From the NCBI RefSeq assembly GCF_022174665.1, contig NZ_CP076562.1:870001-934000 (forward strand): DNA of 64,000 nt, read 5' to 3'. The translations under genes were made by a program, and so were the position numbers. The stretch is from Eubacterium sp. MSJ-33 (GTDB lineage: Bacteria > Bacillota > Clostridia > Lachnospirales > Lachnospiraceae). The notes under the pieces are model-generated. The model ran no database searches and had not been told where the DNA came from. It was given only the letters and a program-made list of their open reading frames with translations. Of this stretch, positions 8,520-15,753 are shown one piece after another (position 1 is the stretch's first letter; the number at the start of each line of letters is the position of its first letter).

Positions 8520-10254
8520 TCTCACCTCCCCACCAGCTCTTTGATTTCTCACTCTTTTCAAGTGAATTCAAATATCTGACGCACGCAAACACGCTCGAAT
8601 CGAACAAGTCAATACGTGCCGTCGGTTCTATCTTTTCAAACTGGATCATGTCGTCGGTCTTTTCAATGGCGTGTACATTCTGCACACAGTATTCGTATGC
8701 ATCCGAATGGCAGTAATACAATTTGCCATCCTTCGCCGACTTCTCAATATGCCGGAAGCCTTCTGACTTCACATAGAAATACTGTGGCTGATCTATGATC
8801 TTAAAGCCCGCTTTCTTCATCTGGATAAAATACTCACGTGCAAATTTCTTGTCATGGCCAACCTGCTTGATCTTGAAGCCCTTGCTCCGCATCTCCTTAA
8901 ACCAATTTACAATGTCACCGACATTGACCGTTGGTGTATTGCACATGGTCAGCCATCCATCGTCCCGCCATCCAAACAGCGGTATGTTGTCTTCATCTGC
9001 TTTCCTTGCTGCTTCCACAACCGGGAAGAATGCATGCGTGATAATGATATCCACACCTTTATAGTGTCCGAACAGCGCCGCCGCAGTAAGATCGTGCAGC
9101 TTCGACAGGTCGGCACCGCCGTACCAGTCGATTTTGAGTTTTGCCAGCTCCTCTATGCTCCAGTTGTACTGCTTATCCGAATTCCTAAACTCTTTGATGT
9201 CGAAATATGCCTTCATCGCCGTGGTATATACATTCAACTGACGACTTAAAAAGTCCTTCCGCTGTTGCGGATCGTTCTGCGCCTGTATGGAATCGTTCAG
9301 GATAGCTTCCGGCCGGATTGTCACACCATATCCCGGATTTGCTTTTTCGTGCTGGATTGGATTCGTAAAATCTACATTTCCTTTCTCGTCCTGATCCGCA
9401 CGGGATACAAAGCAGAACAATGTATCATCCTTCACGATGCCATCCAGCACTTTGTTGGCATATTCCAACCGGCGATAGCAGAAGGAATTCATATTATCGC
9501 CTGCTGTGGTGATGCCGATCATCAGCTTGTTCGTGTATGCAGCCATCGCTTCTTTGAACCGGTTGTACTGGGATGCACGCTTGAATGCATGCACTTCGTC
9601 CGCGATTGCGATATTGCAGTTAAAAGAGTCCTGCGTGTCCGGATTGCTGGCGAGTGCTTCGATGTACAAGGAACCTTCCGGCTCTTCGTCCTCGTTGTAA
9701 AACGTGTACTCGATGGAATGCTGTGCATTGTTATTCAGCACCTTAAACTCGTTAATCATGCCACGGTACCGCAATGTATGCAGGATGTCGTCAAAGCTCT
9801 GTTTCGCCTGCTTCAAGGCGGCGGCCACAATATAGATTGTTGCACCCGACCGCCTTTCAAGAAGTCCAAGTGCAAACGCAAGCGCCGCCACAAACAGCGT
9901 CTTACCCTGCTTTCTCGGAATAAAAATAAAGGCCTCTTTGTATCGTCTGATCTGAGTACCTTTATAGTAAAAGCCTATTAAGTTATATACGATAAATATC
10001 TGCCACGGCTGCAATATCAGCGGTGTGTTCCGCAGGGAATGTCCTTGCAGGTCCTCGCCTTTCACATGCACCATCACCCGCTCGATGATATTGATCACAA
10101 AATCCGGCTCTTTCGTGTGCAGCTCAAGATCATCGCGTTCCAGATCCGCCAGGAACCGTTTGCACTCTCGTACATTGTTTCCGGCAATGATCTTTCCTGC
10201 GACCACATCTTTCGCGTAGCGGATTGCCGCCTGCTTGTATGACTTAGCCGCCAA
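8506..10254 (-). CDS. Terminase large subunit
   Basis: 582 residues. The ATPase has FIPRKQGKT at 111-119 as its Walker A-type motif and AIADEVHAF with D219/E220 as Walker B. The nuclease half includes [13 protein letters not shown] around residue 375. This is the Terminase_1 type that cuts concatemers and pumps DNA into the prohead. The start is uncertain: TTG at 10254 overlaps the small-subunit stop by 11 bases and has only a weak Shine-Dalgarno, but no ATG follows within the first ~50 codons. Confidence 0.96.
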   Translation of the reverse strand: MAAKSYKQAAIRYAKDVVAGKIIAGNNVRECKRFLADLERDDLELHTKEPDFVINIIERVMVHVKGEDLQGHSLRNTPLILQPWQIFIVYNLIGFYYKGTQIRRYKEAFIFIPRKQGKTLFVAALAFALGLLERRSGATIYIVAAALKQAKQSFDDILHTLRYRGMINEFKVLNNNAQHSIEYTFYNEDEEPEGSLYIEALASNPDTQDSFNCNIAIADEVHAFKRASQYNRFKEAMAAYTNKLMIGITTAGDNMNSFCYRRLEYANKVLDGIVKDDTLFCFVSRADQDEKGNVDFTNPIQHEKANPGYGVTIRPEAILNDSIQAQNDPQQRKDFLSRQLNVYTTAMKAYFDIKEFRNSDKQYNWSIEELAKLKIDWYGGADLSKLHDLTAAALFGHYKGVDIIITHAFFPVVEAARKADEDNIPLFGWRDDGWLTMCNTPTVNVGDIVNWFKEMRSKGFKIKQVGHDKKFAREYFIQMKKAGFKIIDQPQYFYVKSEGFRHIEKSAKDGKLYYCHSDAYEYCVQNVHAIEKTDDMIQFEKIEPTARIDLFDSSVFACVRYLNSLEKSEKSKSWWGGENEDE

Positions 10255-10606
10255 TGTCCCGCAGGATGTCTCCTAATGCAGACACCTTTTTCCCTTTGAT
10301 TGCTGATTCGTCGATTTTTTTCAGCCCTGCCGGTGTGAGCCCAAGATCTCTCCAGTATGAAAGTGCAGATGTATTCATGTCGCCCCAGCTCACCAGCAGC
10401 GGATTCTTGGTCATGTTGGTACTTCCGTTTTTGTTTGTATGCCCCACTACAGGTTTGGCACCGGTTTCGACGTATTCCTGATAGATTTTGTCACGCTCTG
10501 CAAGTATATTTGCGAGCGTATCGATCATCGGAAGAAAAGCATCTCGATACGTGCCAACCGCCTTGGTTGCTGATATTATTCGATTTTTCCATGCTGTCTT
10601 TTTCAC
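10244..10606 (-). CDS. Terminase small subunit (P27-like)
   Basis: About 120 residues from GTG 10606, chosen because GGGGGAAACCG lies just upstream; the open frame extends 18 codons further without support. The helical sequence and the ending [22 protein letters not shown] followed by [10 protein letters not shown] are typical of the P27-type small terminase family. It recognises the packaging site and hands DNA to the large subunit. Confidence 0.85.
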   Translation of the reverse strand: MKKTAWKNRIISATKAVGTYRDAFLPMIDTLANILAERDKIYQEYVETGAKPVVGHTNKNGSTNMTKNPLLVSWGDMNTSALSYWRDLGLTPAGLKKIDESAIKGKKVSALGDILRDIGG

Positions 10607-10688
10607 CCGGTTTCCCCCTTTCTCAAAAAATCCCGCGTATTTGGAAATGCTTCCACCCACCGTTCTATCCTCACCCGCTCCAAAATCG

Positions 10689-10985
10689 CTAGAGAGGGGG
10701 GAGTCTGCTGCCGTATCGCTTCTTTATACGCATTTGTAACTGCTTTCCCTTTGCTGTCAGCTCATGCGAATCCCTGTCATGCATCTTGTTATGGCAGGAC
10801 TGGCACAAGGTTATCAGGTTGCAGTCGTTGTATCTCTCATCCGGATAGTATTCAACCGGGAATACATGATGCACATGCTCTCCCTGTTTTCGCTTTCCGT
10901 AGCGTCTGCACTCCTGACACTGATATGCATCCCGTCTCAATACGGATGCGCGTTTCCTTTTCCATCTGGTATCGTTATACATCAT
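10689..10985 (-). CDS. HNH endonuclease next to terminase
   Basis: 98 residues. CQECRRYG and LCQSCHNKMH form a zinc-binding CxxC pair, and HVHHVFPV plus the H of CHNKMH complete the HNH active site. In HK97-like cos phages an HNH protein beside the terminase is needed for specific cos cleavage; the cos site is often near this gene, so 10607-10688 is a reasonable place to look. Its start overlaps the holin stop (ATGA). Confidence 0.92.
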   Translation of the reverse strand: MMYNDTRWKRKRASVLRRDAYQCQECRRYGKRKQGEHVHHVFPVEYYPDERYNDCNLITLCQSCHNKMHDRDSHELTAKGKQLQMRIKKRYGSRLPPL

Positions 10986-11398
10986 TCTTCCTCTGATTTC
11001 TTCTGAAGGACATCGATCGCCTTTGTGATTACTGCCGGGAGCTTTACGCCCATAAGTCCTGCGTTTTCTACCAGTGATATCGTTTCATTTGCGATAAATG
11101 CAATCACAACCGCGTCGCGGATATAATTAGTACCAATCACTAAATCCAATCTGTATGCTACGATCACGAACATAAGTGTCATACACTTCCGGCATAAACC
11201 TTTCCATCCCGCTTTACTCTCTAAGCTGCCTGTATCAGTTTTGGGACTGTTCTTGAAAACACCAGCCACAACGAGTCCGGATACATAATCGATTGCCATG
11301 AATATGAACAGAGTCCTAATACCTGCATCCCATCCGCCGAATACACTTGCTATTGCGGATCCAATCATGCCTACTACTGTACAAATCGCCTGTTTCAT
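10982..11398 (-). CDS. Phage holin (holin_4_1 / toxin-secretion holin family)
   Basis: 138 residues from ATG 11398 (GGAAAGGAGAAG upstream). Hydrophobic segments occur near residues 3-22, 28-45 and 73-92, with the diagnostic LFIFMAIDYVSGLV and SKAGWKGLCRKCMTL. It makes the membrane lesion that releases the endolysin. It lies upstream of HNH and terminase, not after the tail genes. Confidence 0.92.
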   Translation of the reverse strand: MKQAICTVVGMIGSAIASVFGGWDAGIRTLFIFMAIDYVSGLVVAGVFKNSPKTDTGSLESKAGWKGLCRKCMTLMFVIVAYRLDLVIGTNYIRDAVVIAFIANETISLVENAGLMGVKLPAVITKAIDVLQKKSEEE

Positions 11399-11420
11399 CT
11401 TCTCTCCTTTCCAACGTAAA

Positions 11421-11453
11421 ACAGCAGCTATATGACTCCCATACAACTGCTGT
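11421..11453 (-). promoter_or_regulatory. 14-pair hairpin in the holin leader
   Basis: On the minus strand ACAGCAGTTGTATG pairs fully (two G-U pairs) with CATATAGCTGCTGT around a GGAGT loop. It ends about 22 bases before the holin ATG, upstream of the holin's own AAAGGAG. Only TTTT follows the stem, so it is a poor terminator. A regulatory leader or protein-binding hairpin is more likely. Confidence 0.55.
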
Positions 11454-11520
11454 TCCCGTTTTTTTCAACTATCTGATGCTATCATAATATCACTTAATTT
11501 GTCCCCCGAGTACTCCACTT

Positions 11521-11706
11521 TCAGTTTTTCTTAAAACTTCCGAAGAACTCTCTCACTCTTACATAAAGCTTAAAAAACAAATATGCGTATGTCTCTCTTA
11601 ATGCAAGTCTATACAGCATCTGTTCCTGCAACGTCAGGCTATCTACAAATTTCTTTTCGTTAAAGTAATCAATATACTCCTCAATGATCTCATACTCCGT
11701 TTTCAT
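11521..11706 (-). CDS. Small hypothetical phage protein
   Basis: 61 residues, starting six bases after the stop of the RinA-like gene. It is rich in Glu/Tyr/Phe with an aromatic helical C-terminal half (YAYLFFKLYVRVREFFG). The ribosome-binding site is weak, so translation may depend on coupling to the upstream gene. I recognise no family. Confidence 0.5.
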   Translation of the reverse strand: MKTEYEIIEEYIDYFNEKKFVDSLTLQEQMLYRLALRETYAYLFFKLYVRVREFFGSFKKN

Positions 11707-11712
11707 ATCTTC

Positions 11713-12114
11713 TCACTTCACTTTCTTAGATAACAGATAATAGAACTTCCTCCGGCTGCGATAGTATAACGCGCGCGACGCTGGCATCCCACGTGCCTCA
11801 AGCACCGGATATGTACATTCAGTATCTGTCACTCCTGCCAGAATGTATTGTGCAAGTTCCCTGTTTGCTTCCACTGCCGTATTTTCAATCAGCTTGCATC
11901 GCTTGCTTAGTTCCGCTGCCTTGATGGCTGCACTTGCGGTCGGGTTTGATAATCCATTTCCTGTTGCTCCGGTTTCATGCGATCGTAGTCCGCGCAGTTC
12001 TCTAATTTCTTTTATCCAGTCCGGGTACTGCATGCAATAGTGGTACAGTTCTAAAAATCTATGCTTGCCAATGTTATAGCTTGCAACCGCATTTCTTTGT
12101 CTCACCTTGCTCAC
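11713..12114 (-). CDS. Late transcription regulator, RinA-like (DUF722)
   Basis: 133 residues in the longest frame. GTG at 12114 is only one base from AAAGGAGC, so GTG at 12105 is the better start. The pattern W..EIRELRGLRS, RCKLIENTA and, at the end, ALYYRSRRKFYYLLSKK fits the RinA/DUF722 group that activates late (packaging and lysis) promoters in Staphylococcus phages. Here it stands between the endolysin and the holin/terminase block, so the 11447-11520 gap is the likely target. Confidence 0.78.
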   Translation of the reverse strand: MSKVRQRNAVASYNIGKHRFLELYHYCMQYPDWIKEIRELRGLRSHETGATGNGLSNPTASAAIKAAELSKRCKLIENTAVEANRELAQYILAGVTDTECTYPVLEARGMPASRALYYRSRRKFYYLLSKKVK

Positions 12115-12120
12115 GCTCCT

Positions 12121-12930
12121 TTATACTTTCTTTGTGTACTCCAGACATATCCAGCCTGCACCGCTTTTGAGCTTTCCCCATTTCTGTCCGGATATCGTCT
12201 TATCCGCCACAATCGTATATACGCCCTTGTCCCGGATCACTCCGGTTATTGCATTTGCTGTACCTGCATCCTTGCGGATATTCAACGCCGATGCTGTGAC
12301 TTTGACTCTATATGTACTCGCTTGTGTCTGTTCTGGTTTGACTGCTGCCTGTTCCGGTGTCTTTGTTTCTCCGTTTGCATTCTGTTCTGTATTCATACCA
12401 AGCGTTGCAAGGATTCCTTTCGCATATGCTACACCAAACGCCCGGCACTTCTCTTCTGTATCCGCTTTTGCCGCATCAGCTTTATTGTCTACAAATACAC
12501 CTTCGCAGATAATCGCCGGGCATTTCGTCTGTCTAATAAAACCAAAATAATCACTTCCGTAAGAATTCTTTTTTGTCTTTAAGCCTCGGCTGCTCTGTCC
12601 AATCTTCAAAACTTCTTTCTCGATATTTTGTGCAAGCCCCTTCCCTTTGCCACCAACAATACTATGAAAGACCTCAAATCCTTCTCCGCCACCTGCATTG
12701 TTATGTATATCAAGTGCCAGATCTGCACCCCAGCGATTACACTCATATGTTTTCGCATTTACTGATCCATCAATATCTGCGTCTCTGCTCATCTGAACAT
12801 CAACGCCATGTGCTCTCAAATAGTCCCTGCATCCTCTCGCCATCTGTAAATCAATATCTTTTTCTACTAAATACTTCACTGCTCCGGGGTCGCTTCCGCC
12901 ATGTCCTACTCCAATATATACTTTTGCCAT
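12121..12930 (-). CDS. N-acetylmuramoyl-L-alanine amidase endolysin
   Basis: 269 residues from ATG 12930 with GGAGGATATAAAG upstream. The Amidase_3 domain covers residues 1-180: zinc ligands in GVGHGGSDPG and DIHNNA, and catalytic Glu in CPAIICEGVFVDN. A linker rich in Gln, Thr and Pro leads to an SH3-type wall-binding domain (from about residue 205, ASALNIRKDAGT to GWICLEYTKKV). It has no signal peptide, as expected for holin-dependent release. Its position upstream of the terminase is unusual. Confidence 0.95.
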   Translation of the reverse strand: MAKVYIGVGHGGSDPGAVKYLVEKDIDLQMARGCRDYLRAHGVDVQMSRDADIDGSVNAKTYECNRWGADLALDIHNNAGGGEGFEVFHSIVGGKGKGLAQNIEKEVLKIGQSSRGLKTKKNSYGSDYFGFIRQTKCPAIICEGVFVDNKADAAKADTEEKCRAFGVAYAKGILATLGMNTEQNANGETKTPEQAAVKPEQTQASTYRVKVTASALNIRKDAGTANAITGVIRDKGVYTIVADKTISGQKWGKLKSGAGWICLEYTKKV

Positions 12931-13040
12931 CTTTATATCCTCCAATCTGCATTTATATGTTTCTGTTCTTTCGTTTTCCTAGATTCTCACCCCCTTCCTT
13001 CTTTAGATTTATGATATATTTTCTTAGTGCCAAAATAAAA

Positions 13041-13074
13041 AAGGTACCAACCAATGAATACTGGTCAGTACCTT
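13041..13074 (-). terminator. Terminator after the RHH gene
   Basis: The minus-strand stem AAGGTACTGACCA / TGGTTGGTACCTT (13 pairs, two G-U) with an eight-base loop is followed by TTTTATTTT. It lies 15 bases after the ribbon-helix-helix gene stop and separates it from the amidase gene. Confidence 0.85.
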
Positions 13075-13088
13075 TCCTTTTCTAGTAT

Positions 13089-13271
13089 TTACTTGTTTTT
13101 CTCGATGAATTCTCTCATCATCATGCTAAGCTGTCCGGCTTGACTTACTCCTGCCTTCTCACATGCATCTGCAAATGCCTCCACCAGCTCTCGCTTCAGC
13201 TTATAAGATTTGCTTATCAAGCCAGCTTTTGCATTCCACTTGTCCTGCGGTCTAATCTTTTTTTCTTCCAT
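13089..13271 (-). CDS. Ribbon-helix-helix DNA-binding protein
   Basis: 60 residues from ATG 13271 (GAGGTGCACG upstream). The ISKSYKLKRELVEAFADACE strand-helix and VSQAGQLSMMMREFIEK second helix fit the Arc/CopG fold. The gene overlaps the 57-residue membrane protein gene by 20 bases, so the two are co-translated. It is a candidate ligand of the palindrome in the promoter at 13632..13660. The fold assignment is by pattern only. Confidence 0.72.
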   Translation of the reverse strand: MEEKKIRPQDKWNAKAGLISKSYKLKRELVEAFADACEKAGVSQAGQLSMMMREFIEKNK

Positions 13272-13425
13272 CGTGCACCTCGCAATATATATTTAATCCA
13301 ATTGATGCCACACTCAGTACAAGTGCTACTGCAATTGCCGCATCCAATCCTTTTCTGATTGCATAGTACACAAGAACCGCCGCCGAACAGGTGCTAATAA
13401 TTGTTAATACTTTTCTTATAGACAT
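13252..13425 (-). CDS. Small membrane protein
   Basis: 57 residues from ATG 13425. A basic N-terminus (MSIRKVL) is followed by two hydrophobic stretches (residues 7-22 and 29-47) and a charged tail HDGRKKD. It lies between the terminator at 13454..13482 and the RHH gene, overlapping the latter. No clear Shine-Dalgarno was found (AAGCCATTTTTGAAGAT), so expression may be low. Function unknown. Confidence 0.55.
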   Translation of the reverse strand: MSIRKVLTIISTCSAAVLVYYAIRKGLDAAIAVALVLSVASIGLNIYCEVHDGRKKD

Positions 13426-13453
13426 ATCTTCAAAAATGGCTTAGAATAAAATT

Positions 13454-13482
13454 AGGCGGTGGGTGGGATATTCCCACCGCCT
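13454..13482 (-). terminator. Terminator after the 38-residue gene
   Basis: A ten-pair GC-rich stem AGGCGGTGGG / CCCACCGCCT with a nine-base loop, followed on the minus strand by AATTTTATTCT. It begins seven bases after the stop of the 38-residue gene, so transcripts from the strong promoter upstream should largely end here. Confidence 0.8.
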
Positions 13483-13488
13483 GTGCCC

Positions 13489-13605
13489 TTACTTGAAGAA
13501 GGTTTCGTAGATCAAGCATACGATGGTTGCTATGCCTTGCAGGATGCTTACTACGATTGCAACCTTTTCAAGTTTGGGCTTTTTCTTTTGTTTTTTCTTA
13601 GCCAT
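13489..13605 (-). CDS. 38-residue basic membrane peptide
   Basis: ATG at 13605 is preceded by AAGGAGGTGAATAAGTA, an excellent ribosome-binding site. The first 13 residues are almost all Lys (MAKKKQKKKPKLEK), followed by one transmembrane helix (VAIVVSILQGIATIVCLIY) and ETFFK. It has its own consensus promoter with an operator-like palindrome and its own terminator. This unit style is typical of small membrane toxins or regulators, but I recognise no family. Confidence 0.78.
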   Translation of the reverse strand: MAKKKQKKKPKLEKVAIVVSILQGIATIVCLIYETFFK

Positions 13606-13631
13606 TACTTATTCACCTCCTTACAAGTATT

Positions 13632-13660
13632 ATAATATCATACGGTACACCGTATGTCAA
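13632..13660 (-). promoter_or_regulatory. Strong promoter of the 38-residue gene with operator in the spacer
   Basis: Minus strand: TTGACA at 13660..13655, 17-base spacer, TATTAT at 13637..13632. The spacer holds the inverted repeat ATACGGT-GT-ACCGTAT (13655..13640), so a repressor bound there would block RNA polymerase directly. The start point should be near 13625, giving a 20-base leader. Confidence 0.82.
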
Positions 13661-13740
13661 TACTTTTTAATAAAAAAGATGAAAATTTCTGACCTGTATT
13701 CACTTTTCAATGTGCATCTTTATTTAGTATTTACTAGACT

Positions 13741-14040
13741 TTACAGGTAATTCTTCCCGAAGATCTCCCGGAAACTCTTATCTGGATAGTACTCCTCAAA
13801 AGCTTTCTGTGCGGCTTCGTGCAATATCTGCATATAGTCGCTGTTCTGGTGTACCGCATCCGGTCCTGTCCGGTGATGTTCCGGGCACAGGTACACCTTC
13901 AAGCCGTACTTTTCTGACAATTTCCTATTCGAACCTCCAAAGCAATGATGCTCCTCAATCGTATAGCCCTGCTGCCATGTTCCAAGCAGATCACACATGT
14001 AACAGCATCCGTCTTTGTTCTGCATGATAGATCTACTCAT
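13741..14040 (-). CDS. Zinc-finger HNH-like phage protein
   Basis: 99 residues, ATG at 14040 with AAGGAGGGAAATC upstream and a 4-base overlap with the preceding gene. CCYMCDLLG, EEHHCFGGSNR and LCPEHHRTG give a Cys/His-rich layout like DUF968/NinG-type or HNH nucleases in phage early regions. A nuclease role in recombination or DNA processing is plausible but not shown. Confidence 0.7.
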   Translation of the reverse strand: MSRSIMQNKDGCCYMCDLLGTWQQGYTIEEHHCFGGSNRKLSEKYGLKVYLCPEHHRTGPDAVHQNSDYMQILHEAAQKAFEEYYPDKSFREIFGKNYL

Positions 14041-14330
14041 GATTTCCCTCCTTGCTTTACTATCTCGATCGCTCTATCCAGTCCTCTGTGGTACAAGTCA
14101 TCATATTCTGCATCCAAGCAAGGACATACTTTATCCACATACTCGTCAAAATCGGCATATGAAAGCTCTTTTTCCTCGTTCAGTTGCTCCAAAACCTTGT
14201 CTACATCAAAGGCGGTCGGCTGGCTATCCACTATATGTATATATCTGTCCATTATTCTTGCTGTTGTTTCGCCTAAAATAGTTTGCGAAAGTATAGACTC
14301 TTTTATTTTATCCGCATCAATCAATCTCAT
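14037..14330 (-). CDS. Hypothetical phage protein (MRLIDAD type)
   Basis: 97 residues from ATG 14330, where GGAGTGATGAAG sets the start. The N-terminus MRLIDADKIKESI and the central IVDSQPTAFDVDKVLEQL are hallmarks of a small protein common in Clostridia phages and of unknown function. It overlaps both neighbours slightly. Confidence 0.75.
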   Translation of the reverse strand: MRLIDADKIKESILSQTILGETTARIMDRYIHIVDSQPTAFDVDKVLEQLNEEKELSYADFDEYVDKVCPCLDAEYDDLYHRGLDRAIEIVKQGGKS

Positions 14331-14631
14331 CTTCATCACTCCAATCTAATCTTTGACCACAATCTGGACAATGTTTACAAAATCCAATTTCAACATTTCC
14401 GCAAGCAGGGCATTCTTTATACATGCATCTGTCGATAGGTTTCTTCGGAATCTGCTTATCTCTTGCAAACCTGCATTCTTCTACAGTTCCAACTTCCCTG
14501 TACTTCTGTACTTCTTCAAGTGCCTGTATTGCCATTTGTAACGCTTCACTTAATTCATCTGCGTTTACAAAAGCTTCATTTAGTCCATTGTTAAGTATTC
14601 CCAAGCCTTCTATTGCTTCGCTCTCCGTCAT
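14317..14631 (-). CDS. Zinc-ribbon phage protein
   Basis: 104 residues, ATG 14631 behind GAGGGATAAT. The N-terminal half is helical (MTESEAIEGL, ALQMAIQALEEV), and the C-terminus carries two CxxC knuckles, CPACGNVEIG and CPDCGQRLDW. Similar proteins are common in Clostridia phages; role unknown. Confidence 0.75.
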   Translation of the reverse strand: MTESEAIEGLGILNNGLNEAFVNADELSEALQMAIQALEEVQKYREVGTVEECRFARDKQIPKKPIDRCMYKECPACGNVEIGFCKHCPDCGQRLDWSDEDEID

Positions 14632-14657
14632 ATTATCCCTCGCTTTCTAATAACTCT

Positions 14658-14795
14658 TTACTCTCCAAGTTTCTTGCATATTTCGTAACAGAAATCACAT
14701 TCATTACACTTCTCTGATGTACCAACACCATCGCATCTTTCAATGCATTCTGGATAATAGTAATCTCCTTTATTGGTCTTTGTCAGTCTACTCAT
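14658..14795 (-). CDS. 45-residue Cys-rich protein
   Basis: ATG at 14795 overlaps the preceding stop (ATGAGTAG). Six Cys are spaced as CIERC, CNECDFC and C near the end, so metal binding is likely. A GGAG-like leader is weak, and translation is probably coupled. The unbroken frame and gene packing support it as real. Confidence 0.6.
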   Translation of the reverse strand: MSRLTKTNKGDYYYPECIERCDGVGTSEKCNECDFCYEICKKLGE

Positions 14796-15147
14796 CGTAT
14801 ACCACATCCTTACTTACTTTTTTCGTTACCTTGATTGTGTCCTTATTTGTCTTGCTGATTGTAACCTTAACACCTCGACCGTTATCAACTGTTATTTTTG
14901 CGATTGTTCTCTGATCAACTAACTCCACACACTGCTTCAGATACTCGCACACTGCCTCGTCCGTCTCATGAATTGCCAGCTCGATATTGTCCTTTGCTTT
15001 CTCCTGCCGTACTTTTGCAGTCTGATAAATTCTTGCTCCCTTACAGTCGCACATCATGATTGCACGCTCCTCTGCCTGCTCATCTGGTATCTCGTCGCCG
15101 AAAAATACAGTATTCATGCAATACTTACATGTCCCTTTATTTACCAT
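14788..15147 (-). CDS. Hypothetical phage protein with N-terminal Cys cluster
   Basis: 119 residues, ATG 15147 with GGAGGATGCGTA upstream. CKYCMNTVFF and MCDCKGA form a likely zinc site in the first 35 residues. A helical acidic middle and a Lys/Thr/Val-rich C-terminal half (VKVTISKTNKDTIKVTKK) follow. Family not recognised. Confidence 0.7.
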   Translation of the reverse strand: MVNKGTCKYCMNTVFFGDEIPDEQAEERAIMMCDCKGARIYQTAKVRQEKAKDNIELAIHETDEAVCEYLKQCVELVDQRTIAKITVDNGRGVKVTISKTNKDTIKVTKKVSKDVVYDE

Positions 15148-15337
15148 TACGCATCCTCCTTTTTGCTCTCTTTACACATTCCTGTTTCATATCAAGATAC
15201 TCACTCAATGCTTCTTTCTGTTTTCTTATACATTCATTCTTTTTTCGTTGTGTCTCTGTGAATGCTTTATACTTCCCGCATTCACTGTGACAACCAACTT
15301 TCCTGTCTACGCATTCCTTACATGGACAGTTTTTCAC
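15137..15337 (-). CDS. Cys-rich phage protein (CxxC...GCHxxC type)
   Basis: 66 residues from GTG 15337, placed by GGAAGGAGTGGAAGTT. NCPCKECVDRKVGCHSECGKY is the typical beginning of a small zinc-binding protein widespread in Firmicutes prophages. The rest is a Lys/Glu-rich helix. Function unknown. Confidence 0.72.
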   Translation of the reverse strand: MKNCPCKECVDRKVGCHSECGKYKAFTETQRKKNECIRKQKEALSEYLDMKQECVKRAKRRMRNGK

Positions 15338-15378
15338 AACTTCCACTCCTTCCAATCCCTATTTTTGCGCAAAAAAAT

Positions 15379-15405
15379 ACCAACCATCGAATAATGATGG
15401 TTGGT
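15379..15405 (-). terminator. Terminator after the 82-residue gene
   Basis: Minus strand: ACCAACCATC / GATGGTTGGT (10 pairs), loop ATTATTC, then ATTTTTTTG. It ends the single-gene unit 15419..15667. Confidence 0.85.
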
Positions 15406-15418
15406 GTTAATACATTTC

Positions 15419-15667
15419 TTACTCTTCATATTTAGGGTATCTATCTTTATACGTTTGTCCTTTTTCACAATATGGACAATAAAAATAATCTTTTCGACAG
15501 CCTTCTGCAGCTTTCTTATAAACCTGATCAGCTCCAAAACATCCCATATTATCAAGTCTATCATATTCTTGATCGAATTTGTCCATATCGGATTTACTAA
15601 TAGTTTCTATTACCCCTTTGTTATCACATTTTGAGCAGAACTGTTTTGTATTGTCAATTAAATCCAT
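15419..15667 (-). CDS. Zinc-binding small protein in its own transcription unit
   Basis: 82 residues from ATG 15667 (ACGAAGGAGGATATGTATC). CSKCDNKG near the N-terminus and YCPYCEKGQ near the C-terminus form a rubredoxin-like pair of knuckles. Promoter 15700..15728 and terminator 15379..15405 enclose it, so it is expressed separately from the methyltransferase genes upstream. Function unknown. Confidence 0.72.
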   Translation of the reverse strand: MDLIDNTKQFCSKCDNKGVIETISKSDMDKFDQEYDRLDNMGCFGADQVYKKAAEGCRKDYFYCPYCEKGQTYKDRYPKYEE

Positions 15668-15699
15668 GATACATATCCTCCTTCGTATTGGTAAAGATA

Positions 15700-15728
15700 T
15701 TATACCATTCCAACCATCACTATTCAAT
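15700..15728 (-). promoter_or_regulatory. Promoter of the 82-residue zinc protein
   Basis: Minus strand: TTGAAT at 15728..15723, 17 bases, TATAAT at 15705..15700. It lies directly after the cytosine methyltransferase stop. Confidence 0.75.
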
Positions 15729-15753
15729 TTTCAAAGTTCGACAAATTTCGACA

